Notes under the pieces: generated by a model
What the model was told of the DNA's origin: nothing
The model's database searches: none
What the model saw: the letters and a program-made list of their open reading frames with translations, nothing else
Assembly (NCBI RefSeq): GCF_016107625.1
Contig: NZ_JABASV010000013.1
Location: forward strand, 1 to 64,000
Reading direction: 5' to 3'
DNA: 64,000 bases
DNA from: Vreelandella alkaliphila
GTDB lineage: Bacteria; Pseudomonadota; Gammaproteobacteria; Pseudomonadales; Halomonadaceae
Translations under genes and position numbers: made by a program
Shown here: positions 38,396-49,320 of the stretch, piece after piece
Position numbering within the stretch: position 1 is the first letter of the stretch
Layout: each line of letters begins with the position of its first letter

Positions 38396-39778
38396 TTAAC
38401 ATTCAATAGCATTAACGGCCAATCCACCTTTAGATGTTTCCTTATATTTATCAAGCATATCTCTCCCCGTATCGCGCATAGTACGAATGACCTTATCCAA
38501 CGATATAAAGTGAGTACCATCACCATGCAACGCCATTTGCGCTGCATTAATGGCTTTTACGGTGGCAATAGCGTTGCGCTCGATACACGGCACTTGAACC
38601 AGCCCTCCCACCGGGTCGCAGGTTAATCCTAAATTGTGTTCCAGGCCGATTTCGGCCGCATGCTCTACTTGCTCGGGCGTTCCTCCCATCACATCCGCTA
38701 AGCCAGCTGCCGCCATGGCGCACGCCGAGCCAACTTCCCCTTGGCAGCCCACTTCCGCCCCGGATATCGACGCGTTCTTCTTACAGAGAATGCCAATCGC
38801 ACCTGCCGCTAGTAGAAAATCCACAACGTTTTTCTCGCAGGCGTTGGGCTGAAATTTCATGTAGTAGTGCAAGACGGCAGGAATAATGCCCGCAGCACCG
38901 TTGGTGGGCGCCGTGACCATGCGCCCTCCTGCGGCATTCTCTTCATTAACCGCAAGGGCAAAAATATTCACCCACTCCATTGCTGAAAACGTCGATGCGA
39001 TTAGGCAATCATTCTGTTCAGCCGCTAAAAGCCGCTGGTGAAGCAGCTTAGCTCTGCGTTTTACGTTTAACCCACCCGGCAATATCCCTTCATGGGTTAA
39101 TCCATTGTCGATGCATTCACACATGACTTGCCAGATTCGCCATAGCTCATTTCTAACCTCATCTTCTGTCCTCCACACTTTCTCATTCTCTAGCATTAAG
39201 CGGCTAATACTCAGCTGCTCTTTTTTACATAATGCTAGCAGCTCTTCAGCTGTATCGAAGTTGTAGGGAATAGTTGCCCCATCAAAGTCCTCTAACGGCA
39301 TATCTACCTGGGCTTGTTCAACAACAAAACCGCCCCCCACCGAGTAGTAGATATTTTCATGCAGCAATTCACCTTGATGTGTGAAGGCAGCAAGCCGCAT
39401 GGCATTAGGATGATGAGGCAAACTCTCTTCATGGAAATAAATATCGCGATTCCAATCAAAAGCGATTGTTTTTTGGCGTCCAAGTTCTAATAACTGACTC
39501 TCTTTAAGCGACGCAATAGATGGCCCAATAATCAAAGGGTCAATCGTGTCGGGGCGCTCACCCATCAGCCCCATAATAATCGCGTGATCCGTTGCGTGCC
39601 CTACCCCCGTCGCTGACAGTGAGCCATAAAGATGAACGTCTAGATGGGCCACTTCATCAAAAAGGTCGGCGTCGCGTAGTGATGTAACATACTTAAAAGC
39701 GGCCTGCATGGGCCCGACGGTATGGGAACTGGAGGGGCCTACTCCAATCTTAAAAAGGTCGAAAGCACTGATAGGCAT
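38396..39778 (-). CDS. sdaA: L-serine ammonia-lyase (iron-sulfur type)
   Basis: 460 aa, single-chain family length. It deaminates L-serine to pyruvate. The N-terminus [16 protein letters not shown] is the family signature. Cysteines for the labile 4Fe-4S cluster lie in [20 protein letters not shown] and in [20 protein letters not shown]. In the betaine route it removes the serine formed by GlyA from glycine and methylene-THF, so it links betaine to central metabolism. An AT-rich promoter region of about 280 bp lies upstream. Confidence 0.95.
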   Translation of the reverse strand: MPISAFDLFKIGVGPSSSHTVGPMQAAFKYVTSLRDADLFDEVAHLDVHLYGSLSATGVGHATDHAIIMGLMGERPDTIDPLIIGPSIASLKESQLLELGRQKTIAFDWNRDIYFHEESLPHHPNAMRLAAFTHQGELLHENIYYSVGGGFVVEQAQVDMPLEDFDGATIPYNFDTAEELLALCKKEQLSISRLMLENEKVWRTEDEVRNELWRIWQVMCECIDNGLTHEGILPGGLNVKRRAKLLHQRLLAAEQNDCLIASTFSAMEWVNIFALAVNEENAAGGRMVTAPTNGAAGIIPAVLHYYMKFQPNACEKNVVDFLLAAGAIGILCKKNASISGAEVGCQGEVGSACAMAAAGLADVMGGTPEQVEHAAEIGLEHNLGLTCDPVGGLVQVPCIERNAIATVKAINAAQMALHGDGTHFISLDKVIRTMRDTGRDMLDKYKETSKGGLAVNAIEC

Positions 39779-40059
39779 TGGAGCACCTCTTGACGTATAA
39801 ACAGGGGAAAATCAGGCGATGCCTGAAAATTTCAATAAGTTATTTATGTATTAACAAATAAAATCAATCTAACTTTTATTGAAGATATCTTTATATTTAT
39901 AAAATAATACTTTTAAGCACGACTTATTACACATAACCTCTCACACATAACAAGGGGTTACATATCGCTCTGGAAAAAGCTTAGCAGCGACAGCAACCCA
40001 ACTATAAAAGCGTGTTCGAACTGTTTGCGTTTACTAACAGTAGAATTAGATAAAAAGCA

Positions 40060-40926
40060 TTAGTTACCAAAAACCACCGTGCGGCCTGAATAAAAGAACA
40101 CACGACGTTCCAAGTGATAGCTAATCGCTCTAGCCAGCGTCAGGCACTCGATATCCCTTCCCTTGGCAACCAGATCCTCTGGATAGTGGGTGTGATCCAC
40201 TGGCTCGACCCCTTGAGCAATAATTGGCCCTTCATCAAGGTCATTATTAATATAATGCGCCGTTGCCCCCACCAACTTAACTCCTTTTTCGTATGCCTGA
40301 TGGTAAGGCTTAGCGCCTTTAAAACCGGGCAGTAGAGAGTGATGAATATTGATAGCTCGGCCGGCTAATAGTTCACACATTGAGGGGGAAAGTACCTGCA
40401 TATACCTTGCCAGCACCACCAGCTCAGCGTCAGTATCCGCGATGATTTCGCGTATCTGCGCTTCCTGCTGCAATTTCGTCTCGGGCGTGATCGGCAGGTA
40501 GTGATAGGGCAAATCGTGCCATGCTGCCAATGGCTCCAGATCAGGATGGTTGGAAATCACCGCTTTGATATCCAGCGGAAGCTGGCCCGTCCGATAACGG
40601 TAGAGCAGATCATTCAAGCAGTGATCGGCCTTGGAGACCATAATCACGGTGCCTGTGCGTTTGCCCGGCGCCGTCAGCTCAAACTGCATGTCGAATTCGC
40701 CTGCCCGCGCTGTAAAATCGGCGTGGAAGCGCTCTTCATGGAAGTCGTCTCGCTCTGGACGAAACTCGGCACGAATGAAAAAGCGTCCGCCAAGCCGGTC
40801 ATCGAAAGAGTTGAGTTCAGTGATATAGCACTGCTGCTCTTTTAAAAAGCGCGTGACGACGTCCACCGTTCCCAAACGGCTTGGGCATTGGGCGGCAAGT
40901 ATCCAGGTATCACTCATTCGGCTCAT
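40060..40926 (-). CDS. purU: Formyltetrahydrofolate deformylase
   Basis: 288 aa from ATG 40926, matching the family length; the longer frame to 41082 overlaps soxG. It hydrolyses 10-formyl-THF to formate and THF. An N-terminal ACT domain (LAAQCPSRLGTVDVVTRFL) precedes the formyltransferase fold with AVISNHPDLEPLAAWHDLPY, the catalytic INIHHSLLPGFKGAKPY and GATAHYINNDLDEGPI. Placed last after soxBDAG, it recycles THF loaded by sarcosine oxidase and hands formate to the formate dehydrogenase. Confidence 0.93.
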   Translation of the reverse strand: MSRMSDTWILAAQCPSRLGTVDVVTRFLKEQQCYITELNSFDDRLGGRFFIRAEFRPERDDFHEERFHADFTARAGEFDMQFELTAPGKRTGTVIMVSKADHCLNDLLYRYRTGQLPLDIKAVISNHPDLEPLAAWHDLPYHYLPITPETKLQQEAQIREIIADTDAELVVLARYMQVLSPSMCELLAGRAINIHHSLLPGFKGAKPYHQAYEKGVKLVGATAHYINNDLDEGPIIAQGVEPVDHTHYPEDLVAKGRDIECLTLARAISYHLERRVFFYSGRTVVFGN

Positions 40927-40988
40927 AATGCATGTATCTCTGTTAGCGGCAGAAGATAGCGGCCGAAACAGCGTTTCGGCCTGCCTGC

Positions 40989-41624
40989 TTATTGTTCTAC
41001 GTTCACGCCATACTCTGCTGCTGCATCCAGTAGCCAGCGGTAGCAGTAGTCGGCAAAACTGCGCCGCACGACTAACTCCCAACGCTCCTCACTGGGCCGA
41101 CGAAGGATGGTCGTGGCCTTGGCGAAAACGGTAGTAACGCCTTTGCCCACGGGAAAATGGCGGGGATGAACGTCGTAGATCACCGCTTTCATCAACAGCT
41201 CGCGGGCCGCCTCTCCGGTAATCTCTAACACCGTCTGCCCACCGCTGACATCGCTGATGGCGTAATGGGAGTCCCCCAAACGCTCCCGCAACTGCGTCTC
41301 TAGCGGGAACTCCTCACCGCTAGGCACAATCACCAGCCACTCGTCAGGAGAAAGCCACTGAATGGACCGCTCGCCGCTGGCATCCTGCACTAGCGCCTGG
41401 GGCTTGCCAGGCAGACTAATCCCCAGCACGTCGCGCACCGCCTCATCGAGAACGATGGCACCGCCTCGTAAGATCAGATGCCCAAGCATTGCCCGCTCGC
41501 GTAGCTGAACCCGACTTGAACTACCAGCACGAGGAGCGCCGCTATGACGGTAGCTAAAGGCTAACGGAGACTCTACCGGGATAGCGGTATCAGTACGGGT
41601 ATCGAAAGTGGCCGCATTAGACAT
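40989..41624 (-). CDS. soxG: Sarcosine oxidase gamma subunit
   Basis: 211 aa from ATG 41624 (GGAGA 9 nt upstream), overlapping the soxA stop by 8 bp. Small subunit of the heterotetrameric sarcosine oxidase. The family pattern is seen in RAMLGHLILRGGA, WLSPDEWLVIVP, and HYAISDVSGGQTVLEITGEA, a fold related to the folate-binding GCV_T proteins. It has no catalytic cofactor of its own and stabilises the complex. Confidence 0.9.
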   Translation of the reverse strand: MSNAATFDTRTDTAIPVESPLAFSYRHSGAPRAGSSSRVQLRERAMLGHLILRGGAIVLDEAVRDVLGISLPGKPQALVQDASGERSIQWLSPDEWLVIVPSGEEFPLETQLRERLGDSHYAISDVSGGQTVLEITGEAARELLMKAVIYDVHPRHFPVGKGVTTVFAKATTILRRPSEERWELVVRRSFADYCYRWLLDAAAEYGVNVEQ

Positions 41625-44600
41625 TTTGGCGCTCTCCCTTGGGATCATAAAAAACGGTGCTGACGATTTCAGCTTCGTGAACTTGGCCGTCTGCCATAGG
41701 CAAATAGACGGTTTCGCCCATTTTCTTGAGGCCGCCCTTAACCACCGCTAAGGCAAATCCAGAGTCCAGAGTTGGGCTGTAGTAGCTTGAGGTCACATGC
41801 CCCACCATGGGCATTGGGATCGCATGCTTGGGATCAAACACAATCTGGGCCCCCTCCTCCAGCACCACCGTTGGATCCTTCGGTTTGAGACCCACCAGCT
41901 GCTTGCGGTTTTCGCGCTTGGTATCCGTTCGCGTCAAGGCTCGCTTGCCAATCCAAGAGAAAGGCTTGTCGTAACCTACACACCACTGCATACCCAGGTC
42001 TTCCGGCGTCACCGAGCCGTCGGTTTCTTGGCCAACGATAATAAAGCCTTTTTCAGCGCGCAGGACGTGCATGGTCTCTGTGCCATAGGGCGTTAAGCCA
42101 TACTTCTCGCCATGCTTGAACAGGGTCTGCCACACGTGCATGGCGTAGTTGGCTTGAACGTTAATCTCAAAGGTCAACTCACCGGTAAAAGAGATTCGAT
42201 AGACACGCGCAGGCACCCCGGCCACTTTCCCCGCACGCCACTCCATAAACTTAAAGCTATCGCGGTCGAGATCGATATCCGTCATCTCAGCCAGCAGCTT
42301 GCGCGCTTCGGGGCCAGTGATCGTCATGGTGGCCCAGTGGTCAGTCACTGAAGAGAAGTAGACATCCAGTTCTGGCCACTCGGTCTGATGCCATAACTCC
42401 AACCATTCCAATATCGCTGCTGCACCACCGGTGGTGGTGGTCATCAAAAAGTGATTCTCAGCAAGACAGCTGGTTACACCGTCATCGGTGACCATGCCAT
42501 CATCTTTGCACATCAAGCCATAACGGCACTTACCAACCGCCAGCTTCTCCCACTTGTTGGTATAGACACGCGCCAGAAATTCACGCGCATCCGGCCCTTG
42601 AATGTCGATCTTGCCAAGCGTCGAAGCATCGAGAATACCCACTTTCTCGCGCACCGCTAAACATTCCCGGGCTACCGCTTCGTGCATGGTCTCGGTCTTG
42701 CCATTCACCTTCTGTGGGTAGTACCAGGGACGCTTCCACTGACCGACATCCTCAAACTCGGCGCCGCGCTCAACGTGCCACTGATGAAGAGCGGTATAGC
42801 GCTCGGGATCGAACAGATCACGGCAGTGACGACCCACGATAGCGCCAAAGGTCACCGGCGTATAATTTGGCCGAAATACCGTGGTGCCCACCTCGGGGAT
42901 GGAACGATTCAGGCAGCGAGCTGCAATGGCCATACCGTTAATATTGCCCAACTTGCCTTGATCGGTACCGAAGCCCATCGCGGTATAGCGCTTAATATGT
43001 TCGATAGACTCAAAGCCTTCCCGGGTAGCCAGTTCGATGCCCGCCGCAGTGACGTCGTTCTGCAGGTCGACGAATTGCTTCGGCCCGCGCAGCGTGGATT
43101 TCTCATGGGGAATCTGAAAAAGTGCCACCGCAGGCCCCTGCTGGAGGCGTTCAACGCTAGGCAGGTTAACCGGCTGAGCCGCGTGGCCTGTGGCTGCTGC
43201 TGCTTTAACACCAGCCTCAACACCCTCGGCAAGTACGTCTCCCAACGCATAGGTGCCATTAGCGCCACCGCAGGCATGAACGCCCTTCACTAGCCCTGGC
43301 ACAAAGCCGAGGATATCGTCACGCCAAGTAGGCCGCGCGCCAGTATGGGAAGCCAAGTGGATGACCGGACTATAACCACCTGAGCTAGCAATAGTGTCGC
43401 AGGCCAACTCCTGGACTGGGCCGCTGACTCGGTAAGCGCCAATATCGATCTTGGCCACCCGAGCGGCAGTGACTCGGTTGCTGCCTTTCGCCTCGATAAC
43501 GGCACTGCCGGTGATGATCTTGATACCTTGGGCGCGGGCGGCATCGACCCAATCCCCTGCAGGCGCTTCGCGGGCATCAACAACCGCCACCACCTCGCAG
43601 CCTGCTTCCTTCCAGTCTAAGGCGGCGCGATAGCCATCGTCGTTGCTGGTGGAGAGCACCAGTTGGCGGCCTGGCACGACACCATAGCGTCGAATGTAGG
43701 TAGAAACAGCGCTTGCCAATAGGTTGCCTGGAACGTCATTTCCCGCATACACCAATGGTCGCTCGTGAGCGCCTGTGGCTAGGATCACCTGACCAGCGCG
43801 AACTCGATGCATACGGGAACGTACCGGTCGGCGGCCATTGACGACAGGCGCCGTTTCGCCCAGATGCTCAGTACGCCGCTCGTGCAGTGTCACAAAATTG
43901 TGATCGTGATAGCCGTTAGCCGTGGTGCGTGGCAGCAGTGTGACGTTCTCACATCCGGCTAGCTCTTCAAGCACTCGAGCAACCCACTGGTCTGCCGACT
44001 TGCCATCCAGAGTTTCGCGGCTACCCAACAGTGATCCGCCCATCTCTTCTTGCTCATCGGCAACGATCACCCGCGCACCGCCACGGGCAGCAGCCAATGC
44101 TGCAGACAAGCCAGCAGCGCCAGCGCCAACGACCAGCACATCGCAGTGTTGATGAAGGTGGTCATAGCTATCTGGATCGGCTTCCATAGGGCTGCGGCCC
44201 AGGCCTGCCGCCTTACGAATGTACTTTTCGTAGGTCAGCCACATCGACGCCGGTGCCATAAACGTCTTGTAGTAGAAGCCCGGCGGCATAAATTGCCCAC
44301 CTAACTTGCCTATCAAGCCCATCAAGTCGCGCTGTACATTAGGCCAACCGTTGGTGCTACAGGCGGCTAATCCATCAAACAGTGCTTGCTGGGTAGCGCG
44401 AACATTGGGTACCTGTGCCGCTTCGGTACTGCCTAATTGAACAATGGCATTGGGTTCTTCGGCGCCTGCGGCGACGATTCCTCGGGGGCGCGAATACTTG
44501 AAACTGCGGTTAACGATATCCACGCCGTTAGCCAACAGCGCCGAGGCCAGGGTATCTCCAGGGTGCCCTTGGTAACGCTGACCGTTAAAGGTAAAGCTCA

Positions 44601-44667
44601 ACGTGCGAGAGCGATCGATTCGGCCACCTGTCTTTAGGCGGAACACTTGTTGCTTAGACTGACTCAT
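41617..44667 (-). CDS. soxA: Sarcosine oxidase alpha subunit
   Basis: 1016 aa, full length. The N-terminal part has a 2Fe-2S-like fold lacking cluster cysteines (YQGHPGDTLASALLANGV), then the NAD-binding VLVVGAGAAGLSAALAAARG and a second dinucleotide fold. The C-terminal roughly 400 residues form a folate-binding GCV_T-type domain (GTETMHVLRAEKGFIIVGQE). The enzyme demethylates sarcosine to glycine and passes the carbon to THF as 5,10-methylene-THF. The ATG overlaps the soxD stop (ATGA). Confidence 0.95.
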   Translation of the reverse strand: MSQSKQQVFRLKTGGRIDRSRTLSFTFNGQRYQGHPGDTLASALLANGVDIVNRSFKYSRPRGIVAAGAEEPNAIVQLGSTEAAQVPNVRATQQALFDGLAACSTNGWPNVQRDLMGLIGKLGGQFMPPGFYYKTFMAPASMWLTYEKYIRKAAGLGRSPMEADPDSYDHLHQHCDVLVVGAGAAGLSAALAAARGGARVIVADEQEEMGGSLLGSRETLDGKSADQWVARVLEELAGCENVTLLPRTTANGYHDHNFVTLHERRTEHLGETAPVVNGRRPVRSRMHRVRAGQVILATGAHERPLVYAGNDVPGNLLASAVSTYIRRYGVVPGRQLVLSTSNDDGYRAALDWKEAGCEVVAVVDAREAPAGDWVDAARAQGIKIITGSAVIEAKGSNRVTAARVAKIDIGAYRVSGPVQELACDTIASSGGYSPVIHLASHTGARPTWRDDILGFVPGLVKGVHACGGANGTYALGDVLAEGVEAGVKAAAATGHAAQPVNLPSVERLQQGPAVALFQIPHEKSTLRGPKQFVDLQNDVTAAGIELATREGFESIEHIKRYTAMGFGTDQGKLGNINGMAIAARCLNRSIPEVGTTVFRPNYTPVTFGAIVGRHCRDLFDPERYTALHQWHVERGAEFEDVGQWKRPWYYPQKVNGKTETMHEAVARECLAVREKVGILDASTLGKIDIQGPDAREFLARVYTNKWEKLAVGKCRYGLMCKDDGMVTDDGVTSCLAENHFLMTTTTGGAAAILEWLELWHQTEWPELDVYFSSVTDHWATMTITGPEARKLLAEMTDIDLDRDSFKFMEWRAGKVAGVPARVYRISFTGELTFEINVQANYAMHVWQTLFKHGEKYGLTPYGTETMHVLRAEKGFIIVGQETDGSVTPEDLGMQWCVGYDKPFSWIGKRALTRTDTKRENRKQLVGLKPKDPTVVLEEGAQIVFDPKHAIPMPMVGHVTSSYYSPTLDSGFALAVVKGGLKKMGETVYLPMADGQVHEAEIVSTVFYDPKGERQNV

Positions 44668-45005
44668 GCCCGCACTCCTTCTTGATGGCTTACCGCTGCC
44701 GCCTCGCGAGGCTGCTTTTGGCTGTCGGCGGTAATCGTCGGCTGCTCGCCCATTTTGTAGGTCTCAAGAATCTCGTAGCTCACCGTGTGGCGCGTCACGT
44801 TGAAGAACTTGCGGCAACCCACCGCATGCACCCACATTTCGTGATGCACCCCTCTGGGATTGTTGCGGAAGAAAAGGTAGTTCCCCCACTCTTCATCGCT
44901 ACACGCCTCGGGCTCTTTGGGTCGCTCAATATGCGCCTGGCCCTTGGGGTGAAACTCCTCTTCCTCACGGTGCTCGCCGCAGTAGGGGCAATAGATATAA
45001 AACAT
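44664..45005 (-). CDS. soxD: Sarcosine oxidase delta subunit
   Basis: 113 aa from ATG 45005 (AGAGGAG 8 nt upstream). A small zinc-binding subunit: CPYCGEHREEEEFHPKGQAH gives CxxC and His, and HAVGCRKFFNVTRHTVSYEI gives a further Cys and His. It lies between soxB and soxA as in other betaine-degrading proteobacteria. It helps assemble the alpha-beta complex. Confidence 0.93.
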   Translation of the reverse strand: MFYIYCPYCGEHREEEEFHPKGQAHIERPKEPEACSDEEWGNYLFFRNNPRGVHHEMWVHAVGCRKFFNVTRHTVSYEILETYKMGEQPTITADSQKQPREAAAVSHQEGVRA

Positions 45006-45030
45006 GGCGGATACTCCTCTCGTATTTACC

Positions 45031-46281
45031 CTAGTGGGCCACGCCGGCGGCGCCGTGCTCATCAATCAGCGCACCGCTATGGAAGCGGAACATGGAGAAC
45101 GGCTCAGCAATGGGGTGCATTTCACCCTTAGCCAAGCTGGCAGCGAACACGTGACCCGATCCTGGAGTAGCTTTGAAGCCACCCGTGCCCCAACCACAGT
45201 TGAAGAACAACCCCTTCACCGGTGTTTTAGAGATAATCGGACAGGCATCCGGACAGGTATCGACAATACCGCCCCACTGACGATTCATACGCACCCGAGA
45301 GAAGATCGGGAACATCTCGACGATCGCCTGAAGGGTGTGTTCCACGGTAGGATAGCTACCGCGCTGACCATAGCCGTTATAGCCGTCAATGCCAGCGCCG
45401 ATGACTAGGTCGCCTTTATCAGACTGACTGATATAGCCATGCACGTGATTAGACATCACCACGGTATCGAGAATCGGTTTGATCGGCTCGGAGACCAAGG
45501 CTTGTAGCGGGTGGGATTCCAAAGGCAACTGAAAGCCGCCCATATTGGCCAACACGCCAGAATTACCGGCGGTCACACAGCCCACTGTCTTGGCTTCGAT
45601 ATCGCCACGGTTGGTGTGCACACCGTAGATCCTACCGTCACGGATTTTGAAGCCGGTAACTTCGGTCTGCTGGAGAATGTCTACCCCGTGAGCATCAGCA
45701 CCGCGCGCATAGCCCCAGGCCACAGCATCATGCCGCGCTACCCCAGCACGCGGCTGCCAGGAAGCGCCCATCACTGGGTAGCGAGCATTCTTGGAACAGT
45801 CCATGATTGGCACCAGCGCCTGCACACCTTTGGTGTCCAGCACTTCGCCATCAATGCCGTTTAGGCGATTCGCGTTAACCCGGCGCTGGATATCGCGCAT
45901 ATCCTGCAAGGTATGCCCCAGGTTGAGCACCCCTCGCTGGGAAAACATGACGTTGTAGTTAAGGTCTTGAGAAAGCCCTTCCCACAGCTTCATGGCATGT
46001 TCGTAAAGGGCTGCCGATTCGTCCCATAAGTAGTTCGAACGCACGATGGTCGTATTACGGGCGGTATTACCACCGCCCAACCAGCCCTTCTCGATCACCG
46101 CGACATTCTTGACACCGAACTCTTTGGCCAAGTAGTAAGCCGTGGCCAAACCGTGGCCACCACCACCGACGATGATCACATCGTACTGCTTCTTAGGCGT
46201 GGGATTGCGCCATTGGCGCTCCCAGTTTTCATGGTGGCTCAGCGCGTGCTTGACCAGGCCGAAGCCGGAATAGCGTTGCAT
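45031..46281 (-). CDS. soxB: Sarcosine oxidase beta subunit
   Basis: 416 aa FAD/FMN-binding oxidase. The dinucleotide fold is [20 protein letters not shown]. Histidine in the [19 protein letters not shown] region matches the flavin-attachment area of the family. The C-terminal flavin-binding segment is [20 protein letters not shown]. This subunit holds the sarcosine-oxidising site. It follows glyA by 47 bp in one operon. Confidence 0.95.
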   Translation of the reverse strand: MQRYSGFGLVKHALSHHENWERQWRNPTPKKQYDVIIVGGGGHGLATAYYLAKEFGVKNVAVIEKGWLGGGNTARNTTIVRSNYLWDESAALYEHAMKLWEGLSQDLNYNVMFSQRGVLNLGHTLQDMRDIQRRVNANRLNGIDGEVLDTKGVQALVPIMDCSKNARYPVMGASWQPRAGVARHDAVAWGYARGADAHGVDILQQTEVTGFKIRDGRIYGVHTNRGDIEAKTVGCVTAGNSGVLANMGGFQLPLESHPLQALVSEPIKPILDTVVMSNHVHGYISQSDKGDLVIGAGIDGYNGYGQRGSYPTVEHTLQAIVEMFPIFSRVRMNRQWGGIVDTCPDACPIISKTPVKGLFFNCGWGTGGFKATPGSGHVFAASLAKGEMHPIAEPFSMFRFHSGALIDEHGAAGVAH

Positions 46282-46328
46282 AATGGTCTCCTTAGTTCAG
46301 CCGCGCCGGGCCTTGCCGGCAAGCCGAT

Positions 46329-47642
46329 TCAAGCAATAGATTCGACGGCTTCAGCGACAGCTTCAGCATAGACAGGGTGCCGGGCACACACGTCACTCAC
46401 TTTAGCCAGCACCTCGGCCTCGATGGCAGCGGTATCACTCCCAGCAGCTAATACGTCTAGGATGTCGCAAATCCAGCCAGCTAGTTCGCCACACTCTTGG
46501 GCATTGAAGCCACGCGTGGTGACCGCGGGGGTACCAATACGTAGACCCGATGTCACGAAGGGGCTCTGCGGGTCGTTGGGCACCGTGTTCTTATTAACGG
46601 TGATATGCGCGCGGCCCAATGCGGCATCCGCATCCTTACCCGTGACGCCCTGCTGGATAAGCGAGACTAAGAAAAGATGATCTTCGGTACCACCCGACAC
46701 AACATCATAGCCACGCTCCATGAATACGTTGGCCATGGCTTGGGCGTTGTCAATCACCTGCTGCTGGTAACGCACAAACTCCTGGCTCATGGCTTCCTTG
46801 AACGCCACCGCTTTCGCCGCGATAACATGCATCAATGGGCCACCTTGCTGGCCTGGGAAGACCGCACCATTAAGCTTTTTGTAGAGCGCCTCGTCGCCAT
46901 CCGCAGACAGAATCAGGCCACCGCGGGGGCCACGCAGTGTTTTGTGGGTAGTCGTGGTGACGACGTGGGCATGAGGCAGCGGGCTCGGATAAAGGTTAGC
47001 TGCCACTAAACCTGCAACGTGGGCCATGTCGACCATTAAGTAAGCACCCACTTCATCAGCGATAGTGCGGAAACGACGCCAATCCACCACGCGAGAGTAG
47101 GCAGAGAAACCGGCAATGATCATTTTCGGCTGATGCTCACGGGCCAAACGCTCAACTTCTTCGTAATCGATCTCACCGGTTTCCGGCTTGAGGCCGTACT
47201 GAACAGCGTTGTAGTGTTTGCCCGAGAAGTTAGGGGCGGCGCCGTGGGTTAAATGGCCGCCGTGGGCAAGGCTCATACCTAGAATAGTATCGCCAGGTTT
47301 GACGAGCGCCATAAACACAGCGGCATTTGCCTGGGCGCCGGAATGCGGCTGCACATTGGCATAATTGGCGCTAAATAAGTTGCAGGCACGCTCAATGGCT
47401 AAGGCCTCAACCTTGTCAACGAATTCACAACCGCCGTAGTAGCGACGGCCTGGATAGCCTTCCGCATACTTGTTAGTCAGTTGGGTACCCTGCGCTTCCA
47501 TGACAAGTTGACTGGTGTAATTTTCGGAGGCGATCAGCTCAATATGCGCTTCTTGGCGTACCGTTTCTTCAGCAATTGCTTCTGCAAGCAAACTGTCGTA
47601 ACTGGCCAAACGTGCTTTGGGGGAAAAATTACTTTGAAGCAT
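46329..47642 (-). CDS. glyA: Serine hydroxymethyltransferase
   Basis: 437 aa PLP enzyme that condenses glycine and methylene-THF to serine. The N-terminus [20 protein letters not shown], the substrate pocket [13 protein letters not shown] and the PLP lysine in [14 protein letters not shown] are intact. As first gene of the glyA-soxBDAG-purU operon it consumes both products of sarcosine oxidase. It is probably a dedicated catabolic copy (glyA1 type), with a housekeeping copy elsewhere. A 16-bp repeat array lies in its upstream region. Confidence 0.95.
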   Translation of the reverse strand: MLQSNFSPKARLASYDSLLAEAIAEETVRQEAHIELIASENYTSQLVMEAQGTQLTNKYAEGYPGRRYYGGCEFVDKVEALAIERACNLFSANYANVQPHSGAQANAAVFMALVKPGDTILGMSLAHGGHLTHGAAPNFSGKHYNAVQYGLKPETGEIDYEEVERLAREHQPKMIIAGFSAYSRVVDWRRFRTIADEVGAYLMVDMAHVAGLVAANLYPSPLPHAHVVTTTTHKTLRGPRGGLILSADGDEALYKKLNGAVFPGQQGGPLMHVIAAKAVAFKEAMSQEFVRYQQQVIDNAQAMANVFMERGYDVVSGGTEDHLFLVSLIQQGVTGKDADAALGRAHITVNKNTVPNDPQSPFVTSGLRIGTPAVTTRGFNAQECGELAGWICDILDVLAAGSDTAAIEAEVLAKVSDVCARHPVYAEAVAEAVESIA

Positions 47643-47702
47643 TATCGCCTCCTGATGAGTGACTTTTTTATTAAGTGCTGGACGTTCTCTTTAACGCTGA
47701 CA

Positions 47703-47766
47703 AACCAAGGTTCCTATCAACCGGGGTCTTTATTAACCAGAGTTACTATCAACCAAGGTTCCTATC
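47703..47766 (-). repeat. Four 16-bp direct repeats upstream of glyA
   Basis: Units start at 47703, 47719, 47735 and 47751 with no gaps: AACCAAGGTTCCTATC twice (first and last, identical) and two divergent copies (AACCGGGGTCTTTATT, AACCAGAGTTACTATC). They lie 60-125 bp before the glyA start, in the presumed promoter or leader. Sixteen bases do not match one helical turn and a half exactly, so phased binding is uncertain. Confidence 0.75.
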
Positions 47767-47894
47767 AACGTTTTCTTACCGCGATACTATCGTTGGTTTC
47801 CTAGCCCAAGATACTTGTTGACGTCACCACTCGATGCATTTGCGACATCGACATCAATTAGCCAGGCTGCGCAGATAGACCGTCATTGATTACC

Positions 47895-47938
47895 CATAAA
47901 AAAGCGCCCTAAACGGCAAAAACCATAAAGGGCGCTTT
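47895..47938 (-). terminator. Rho-independent terminator of gbcB
   Basis: A 10-bp stem (AAAGCGCCCT / AGGGCGCTTT) with an 18-nt loop. On the minus strand it runs into six T residues. It lies 26 bp after the gbcB stop and isolates it from the glyA operon. Confidence 0.8.
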
Positions 47939-47963
47939 ACTGAAGTATTAAAAAATGACTGCG

Positions 47964-49070
47964 TTAAAAATCGACGACGAGGTCCCCTTTAGGACGACTG
48001 CAGCAAGATAGAATGTATCCTTCTGCGACATCCTCATCCGTAATGCCCCCGTTATGCTCCATATCCACCTCCCCCGACTTGAGCTCTACGCGGCAAGTAC
48101 CGCATATCCCCATACCACATGCTTTGGGGATATGCAGACCCAACTTCGCCGCTGCAGCATGCACCGTTTCGCTAGGCTGAATGCGCACACTTTTGCCGGT
48201 CGATGCGAACTCAATGCTGTGCAAGTCATTGCTATCAACATTTTCAGCATCGACTTCTGCTTGCTCAGCCAGCTCACGCACATCATCACGAACGTCGACA
48301 GGCGTGGCGCCAAACGACTCTTCGTGATAATGGCTCATATCAAAGTTATGGTGCTGCAAAATACGCTTGATGGCGTTCATATAGGGAGTTGGGCCGCAAC
48401 AAAAGATCTCCCTCTCCATAAAGTCCGGCACCATTAATTCGAATAACGGCTCGGTGAGATAACCCCGGTAGCCAGCCCACGCCTCTCCAATATCCTCTTT
48501 ACTCTCACAGATAATATGCAGTTTGAACTCAGGGATACGCGAAAACATATGCACCAATTCACGGTGATAAATGACATCGCGGGGAGCTCGAGCACTATGT
48601 ATAAATTCAACATCCACAGCGGCATTAGTATCAAAAAGCCAACGTGTCATGGACATTAAAGGGGTAATGCCAACACCGCCGGAGAGGAACAACACTTTCT
48701 CGGCGGGAAAGTCGATCGAGTTAAAGTTACCGACTGGCCCATGCACCACCAGCTCGTCGCCTATTTTTAAATTGGCATGCAGCCAATTGGAAACCTTGCC
48801 TCCCGGCACCTGCTTAACAGTGATCGAAAAGCTGTAAGGAATAGAGGGTGAGCTTGAGATTGTATAGGAGCGCATGATCGGCTGATTATCGATCTCAAGC
48901 TCAAGGGTCACAAACTGGCCAGGCTTGAAGAAGAACAGTACGGGTTGCTCCGCCATAAAACAGAACGTGCGTACATCTTGGGTTTCTTGGATCACCTTAA
49001 CGCAACGTACCTGGTGGCGGCCGTTAGTCCAGGTTTGGGTCGTGACCGGGTTAAAGAAATTAGTTGTCAT
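47964..49070 (-). CDS. gbcB: Glycine betaine monooxygenase, reductase component
   Basis: 368 aa from ATG 49070 (AGAGG 5 nt upstream). The FAD domain has MRSYTISSSPSIPYSFSITV and the NAD domain has LFLSGGVGITPLMSMTRWL. A C-terminal plant-type 2Fe-2S domain carries CGMGICGTCRVEL and the last cysteine in YILSCCSRP. It passes electrons from NADH to the Rieske oxygenase GbcA, encoded divergently. Together they demethylate glycine betaine to dimethylglycine and formaldehyde. Confidence 0.93.
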   Translation of the reverse strand: MTTNFFNPVTTQTWTNGRHQVRCVKVIQETQDVRTFCFMAEQPVLFFFKPGQFVTLELEIDNQPIMRSYTISSSPSIPYSFSITVKQVPGGKVSNWLHANLKIGDELVVHGPVGNFNSIDFPAEKVLFLSGGVGITPLMSMTRWLFDTNAAVDVEFIHSARAPRDVIYHRELVHMFSRIPEFKLHIICESKEDIGEAWAGYRGYLTEPLFELMVPDFMEREIFCCGPTPYMNAIKRILQHHNFDMSHYHEESFGATPVDVRDDVRELAEQAEVDAENVDSNDLHSIEFASTGKSVRIQPSETVHAAAAKLGLHIPKACGMGICGTCRVELKSGEVDMEHNGGITDEDVAEGYILSCCSRPKGDLVVDF

Positions 49071-49255
49071 TATCGCCTCTGCCTGACCAGCCTTCATCGC
49101 TATGCATTACCGAACTGTATTCGCTATACAGCCCAGCACCGTTGATGTGCATTTTGGGGACGCTCCTCTTAGCCGACTTACCTGACAACGACGCGCACTT
49201 ACCTCGTGCCACTCTTTATTGCTTAGAAAGCTCTTCTTTAGTCGCCGCTACGCCA

Positions 49256-49320
49256 CCTGATGTCGCGGGCAGATAATTGGCAAGGATGTGCCTGCAACAC
49301 AATCAGACACTGACATCAGG
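49256..49320. promoter_or_regulatory. Inverted repeat in the gbcA-gbcB divergent promoter region
   Basis: CCTGATGTC at 49256-49264 and its perfect complement GACATCAGG at 49312-49320 flank 47 nt. They lie within the 364-bp space between the divergent gbc genes. In Pseudomonas these promoters are activated by the AraC-type GbdR; whether these arms are such sites cannot be told from the sequence. Confidence 0.4.

Noticed and set aside
47703-47766. Glycine riboswitch ahead of glyA
   Set aside because: The sequence is four simple 16-bp repeats; no aptamer-like helices could be traced.
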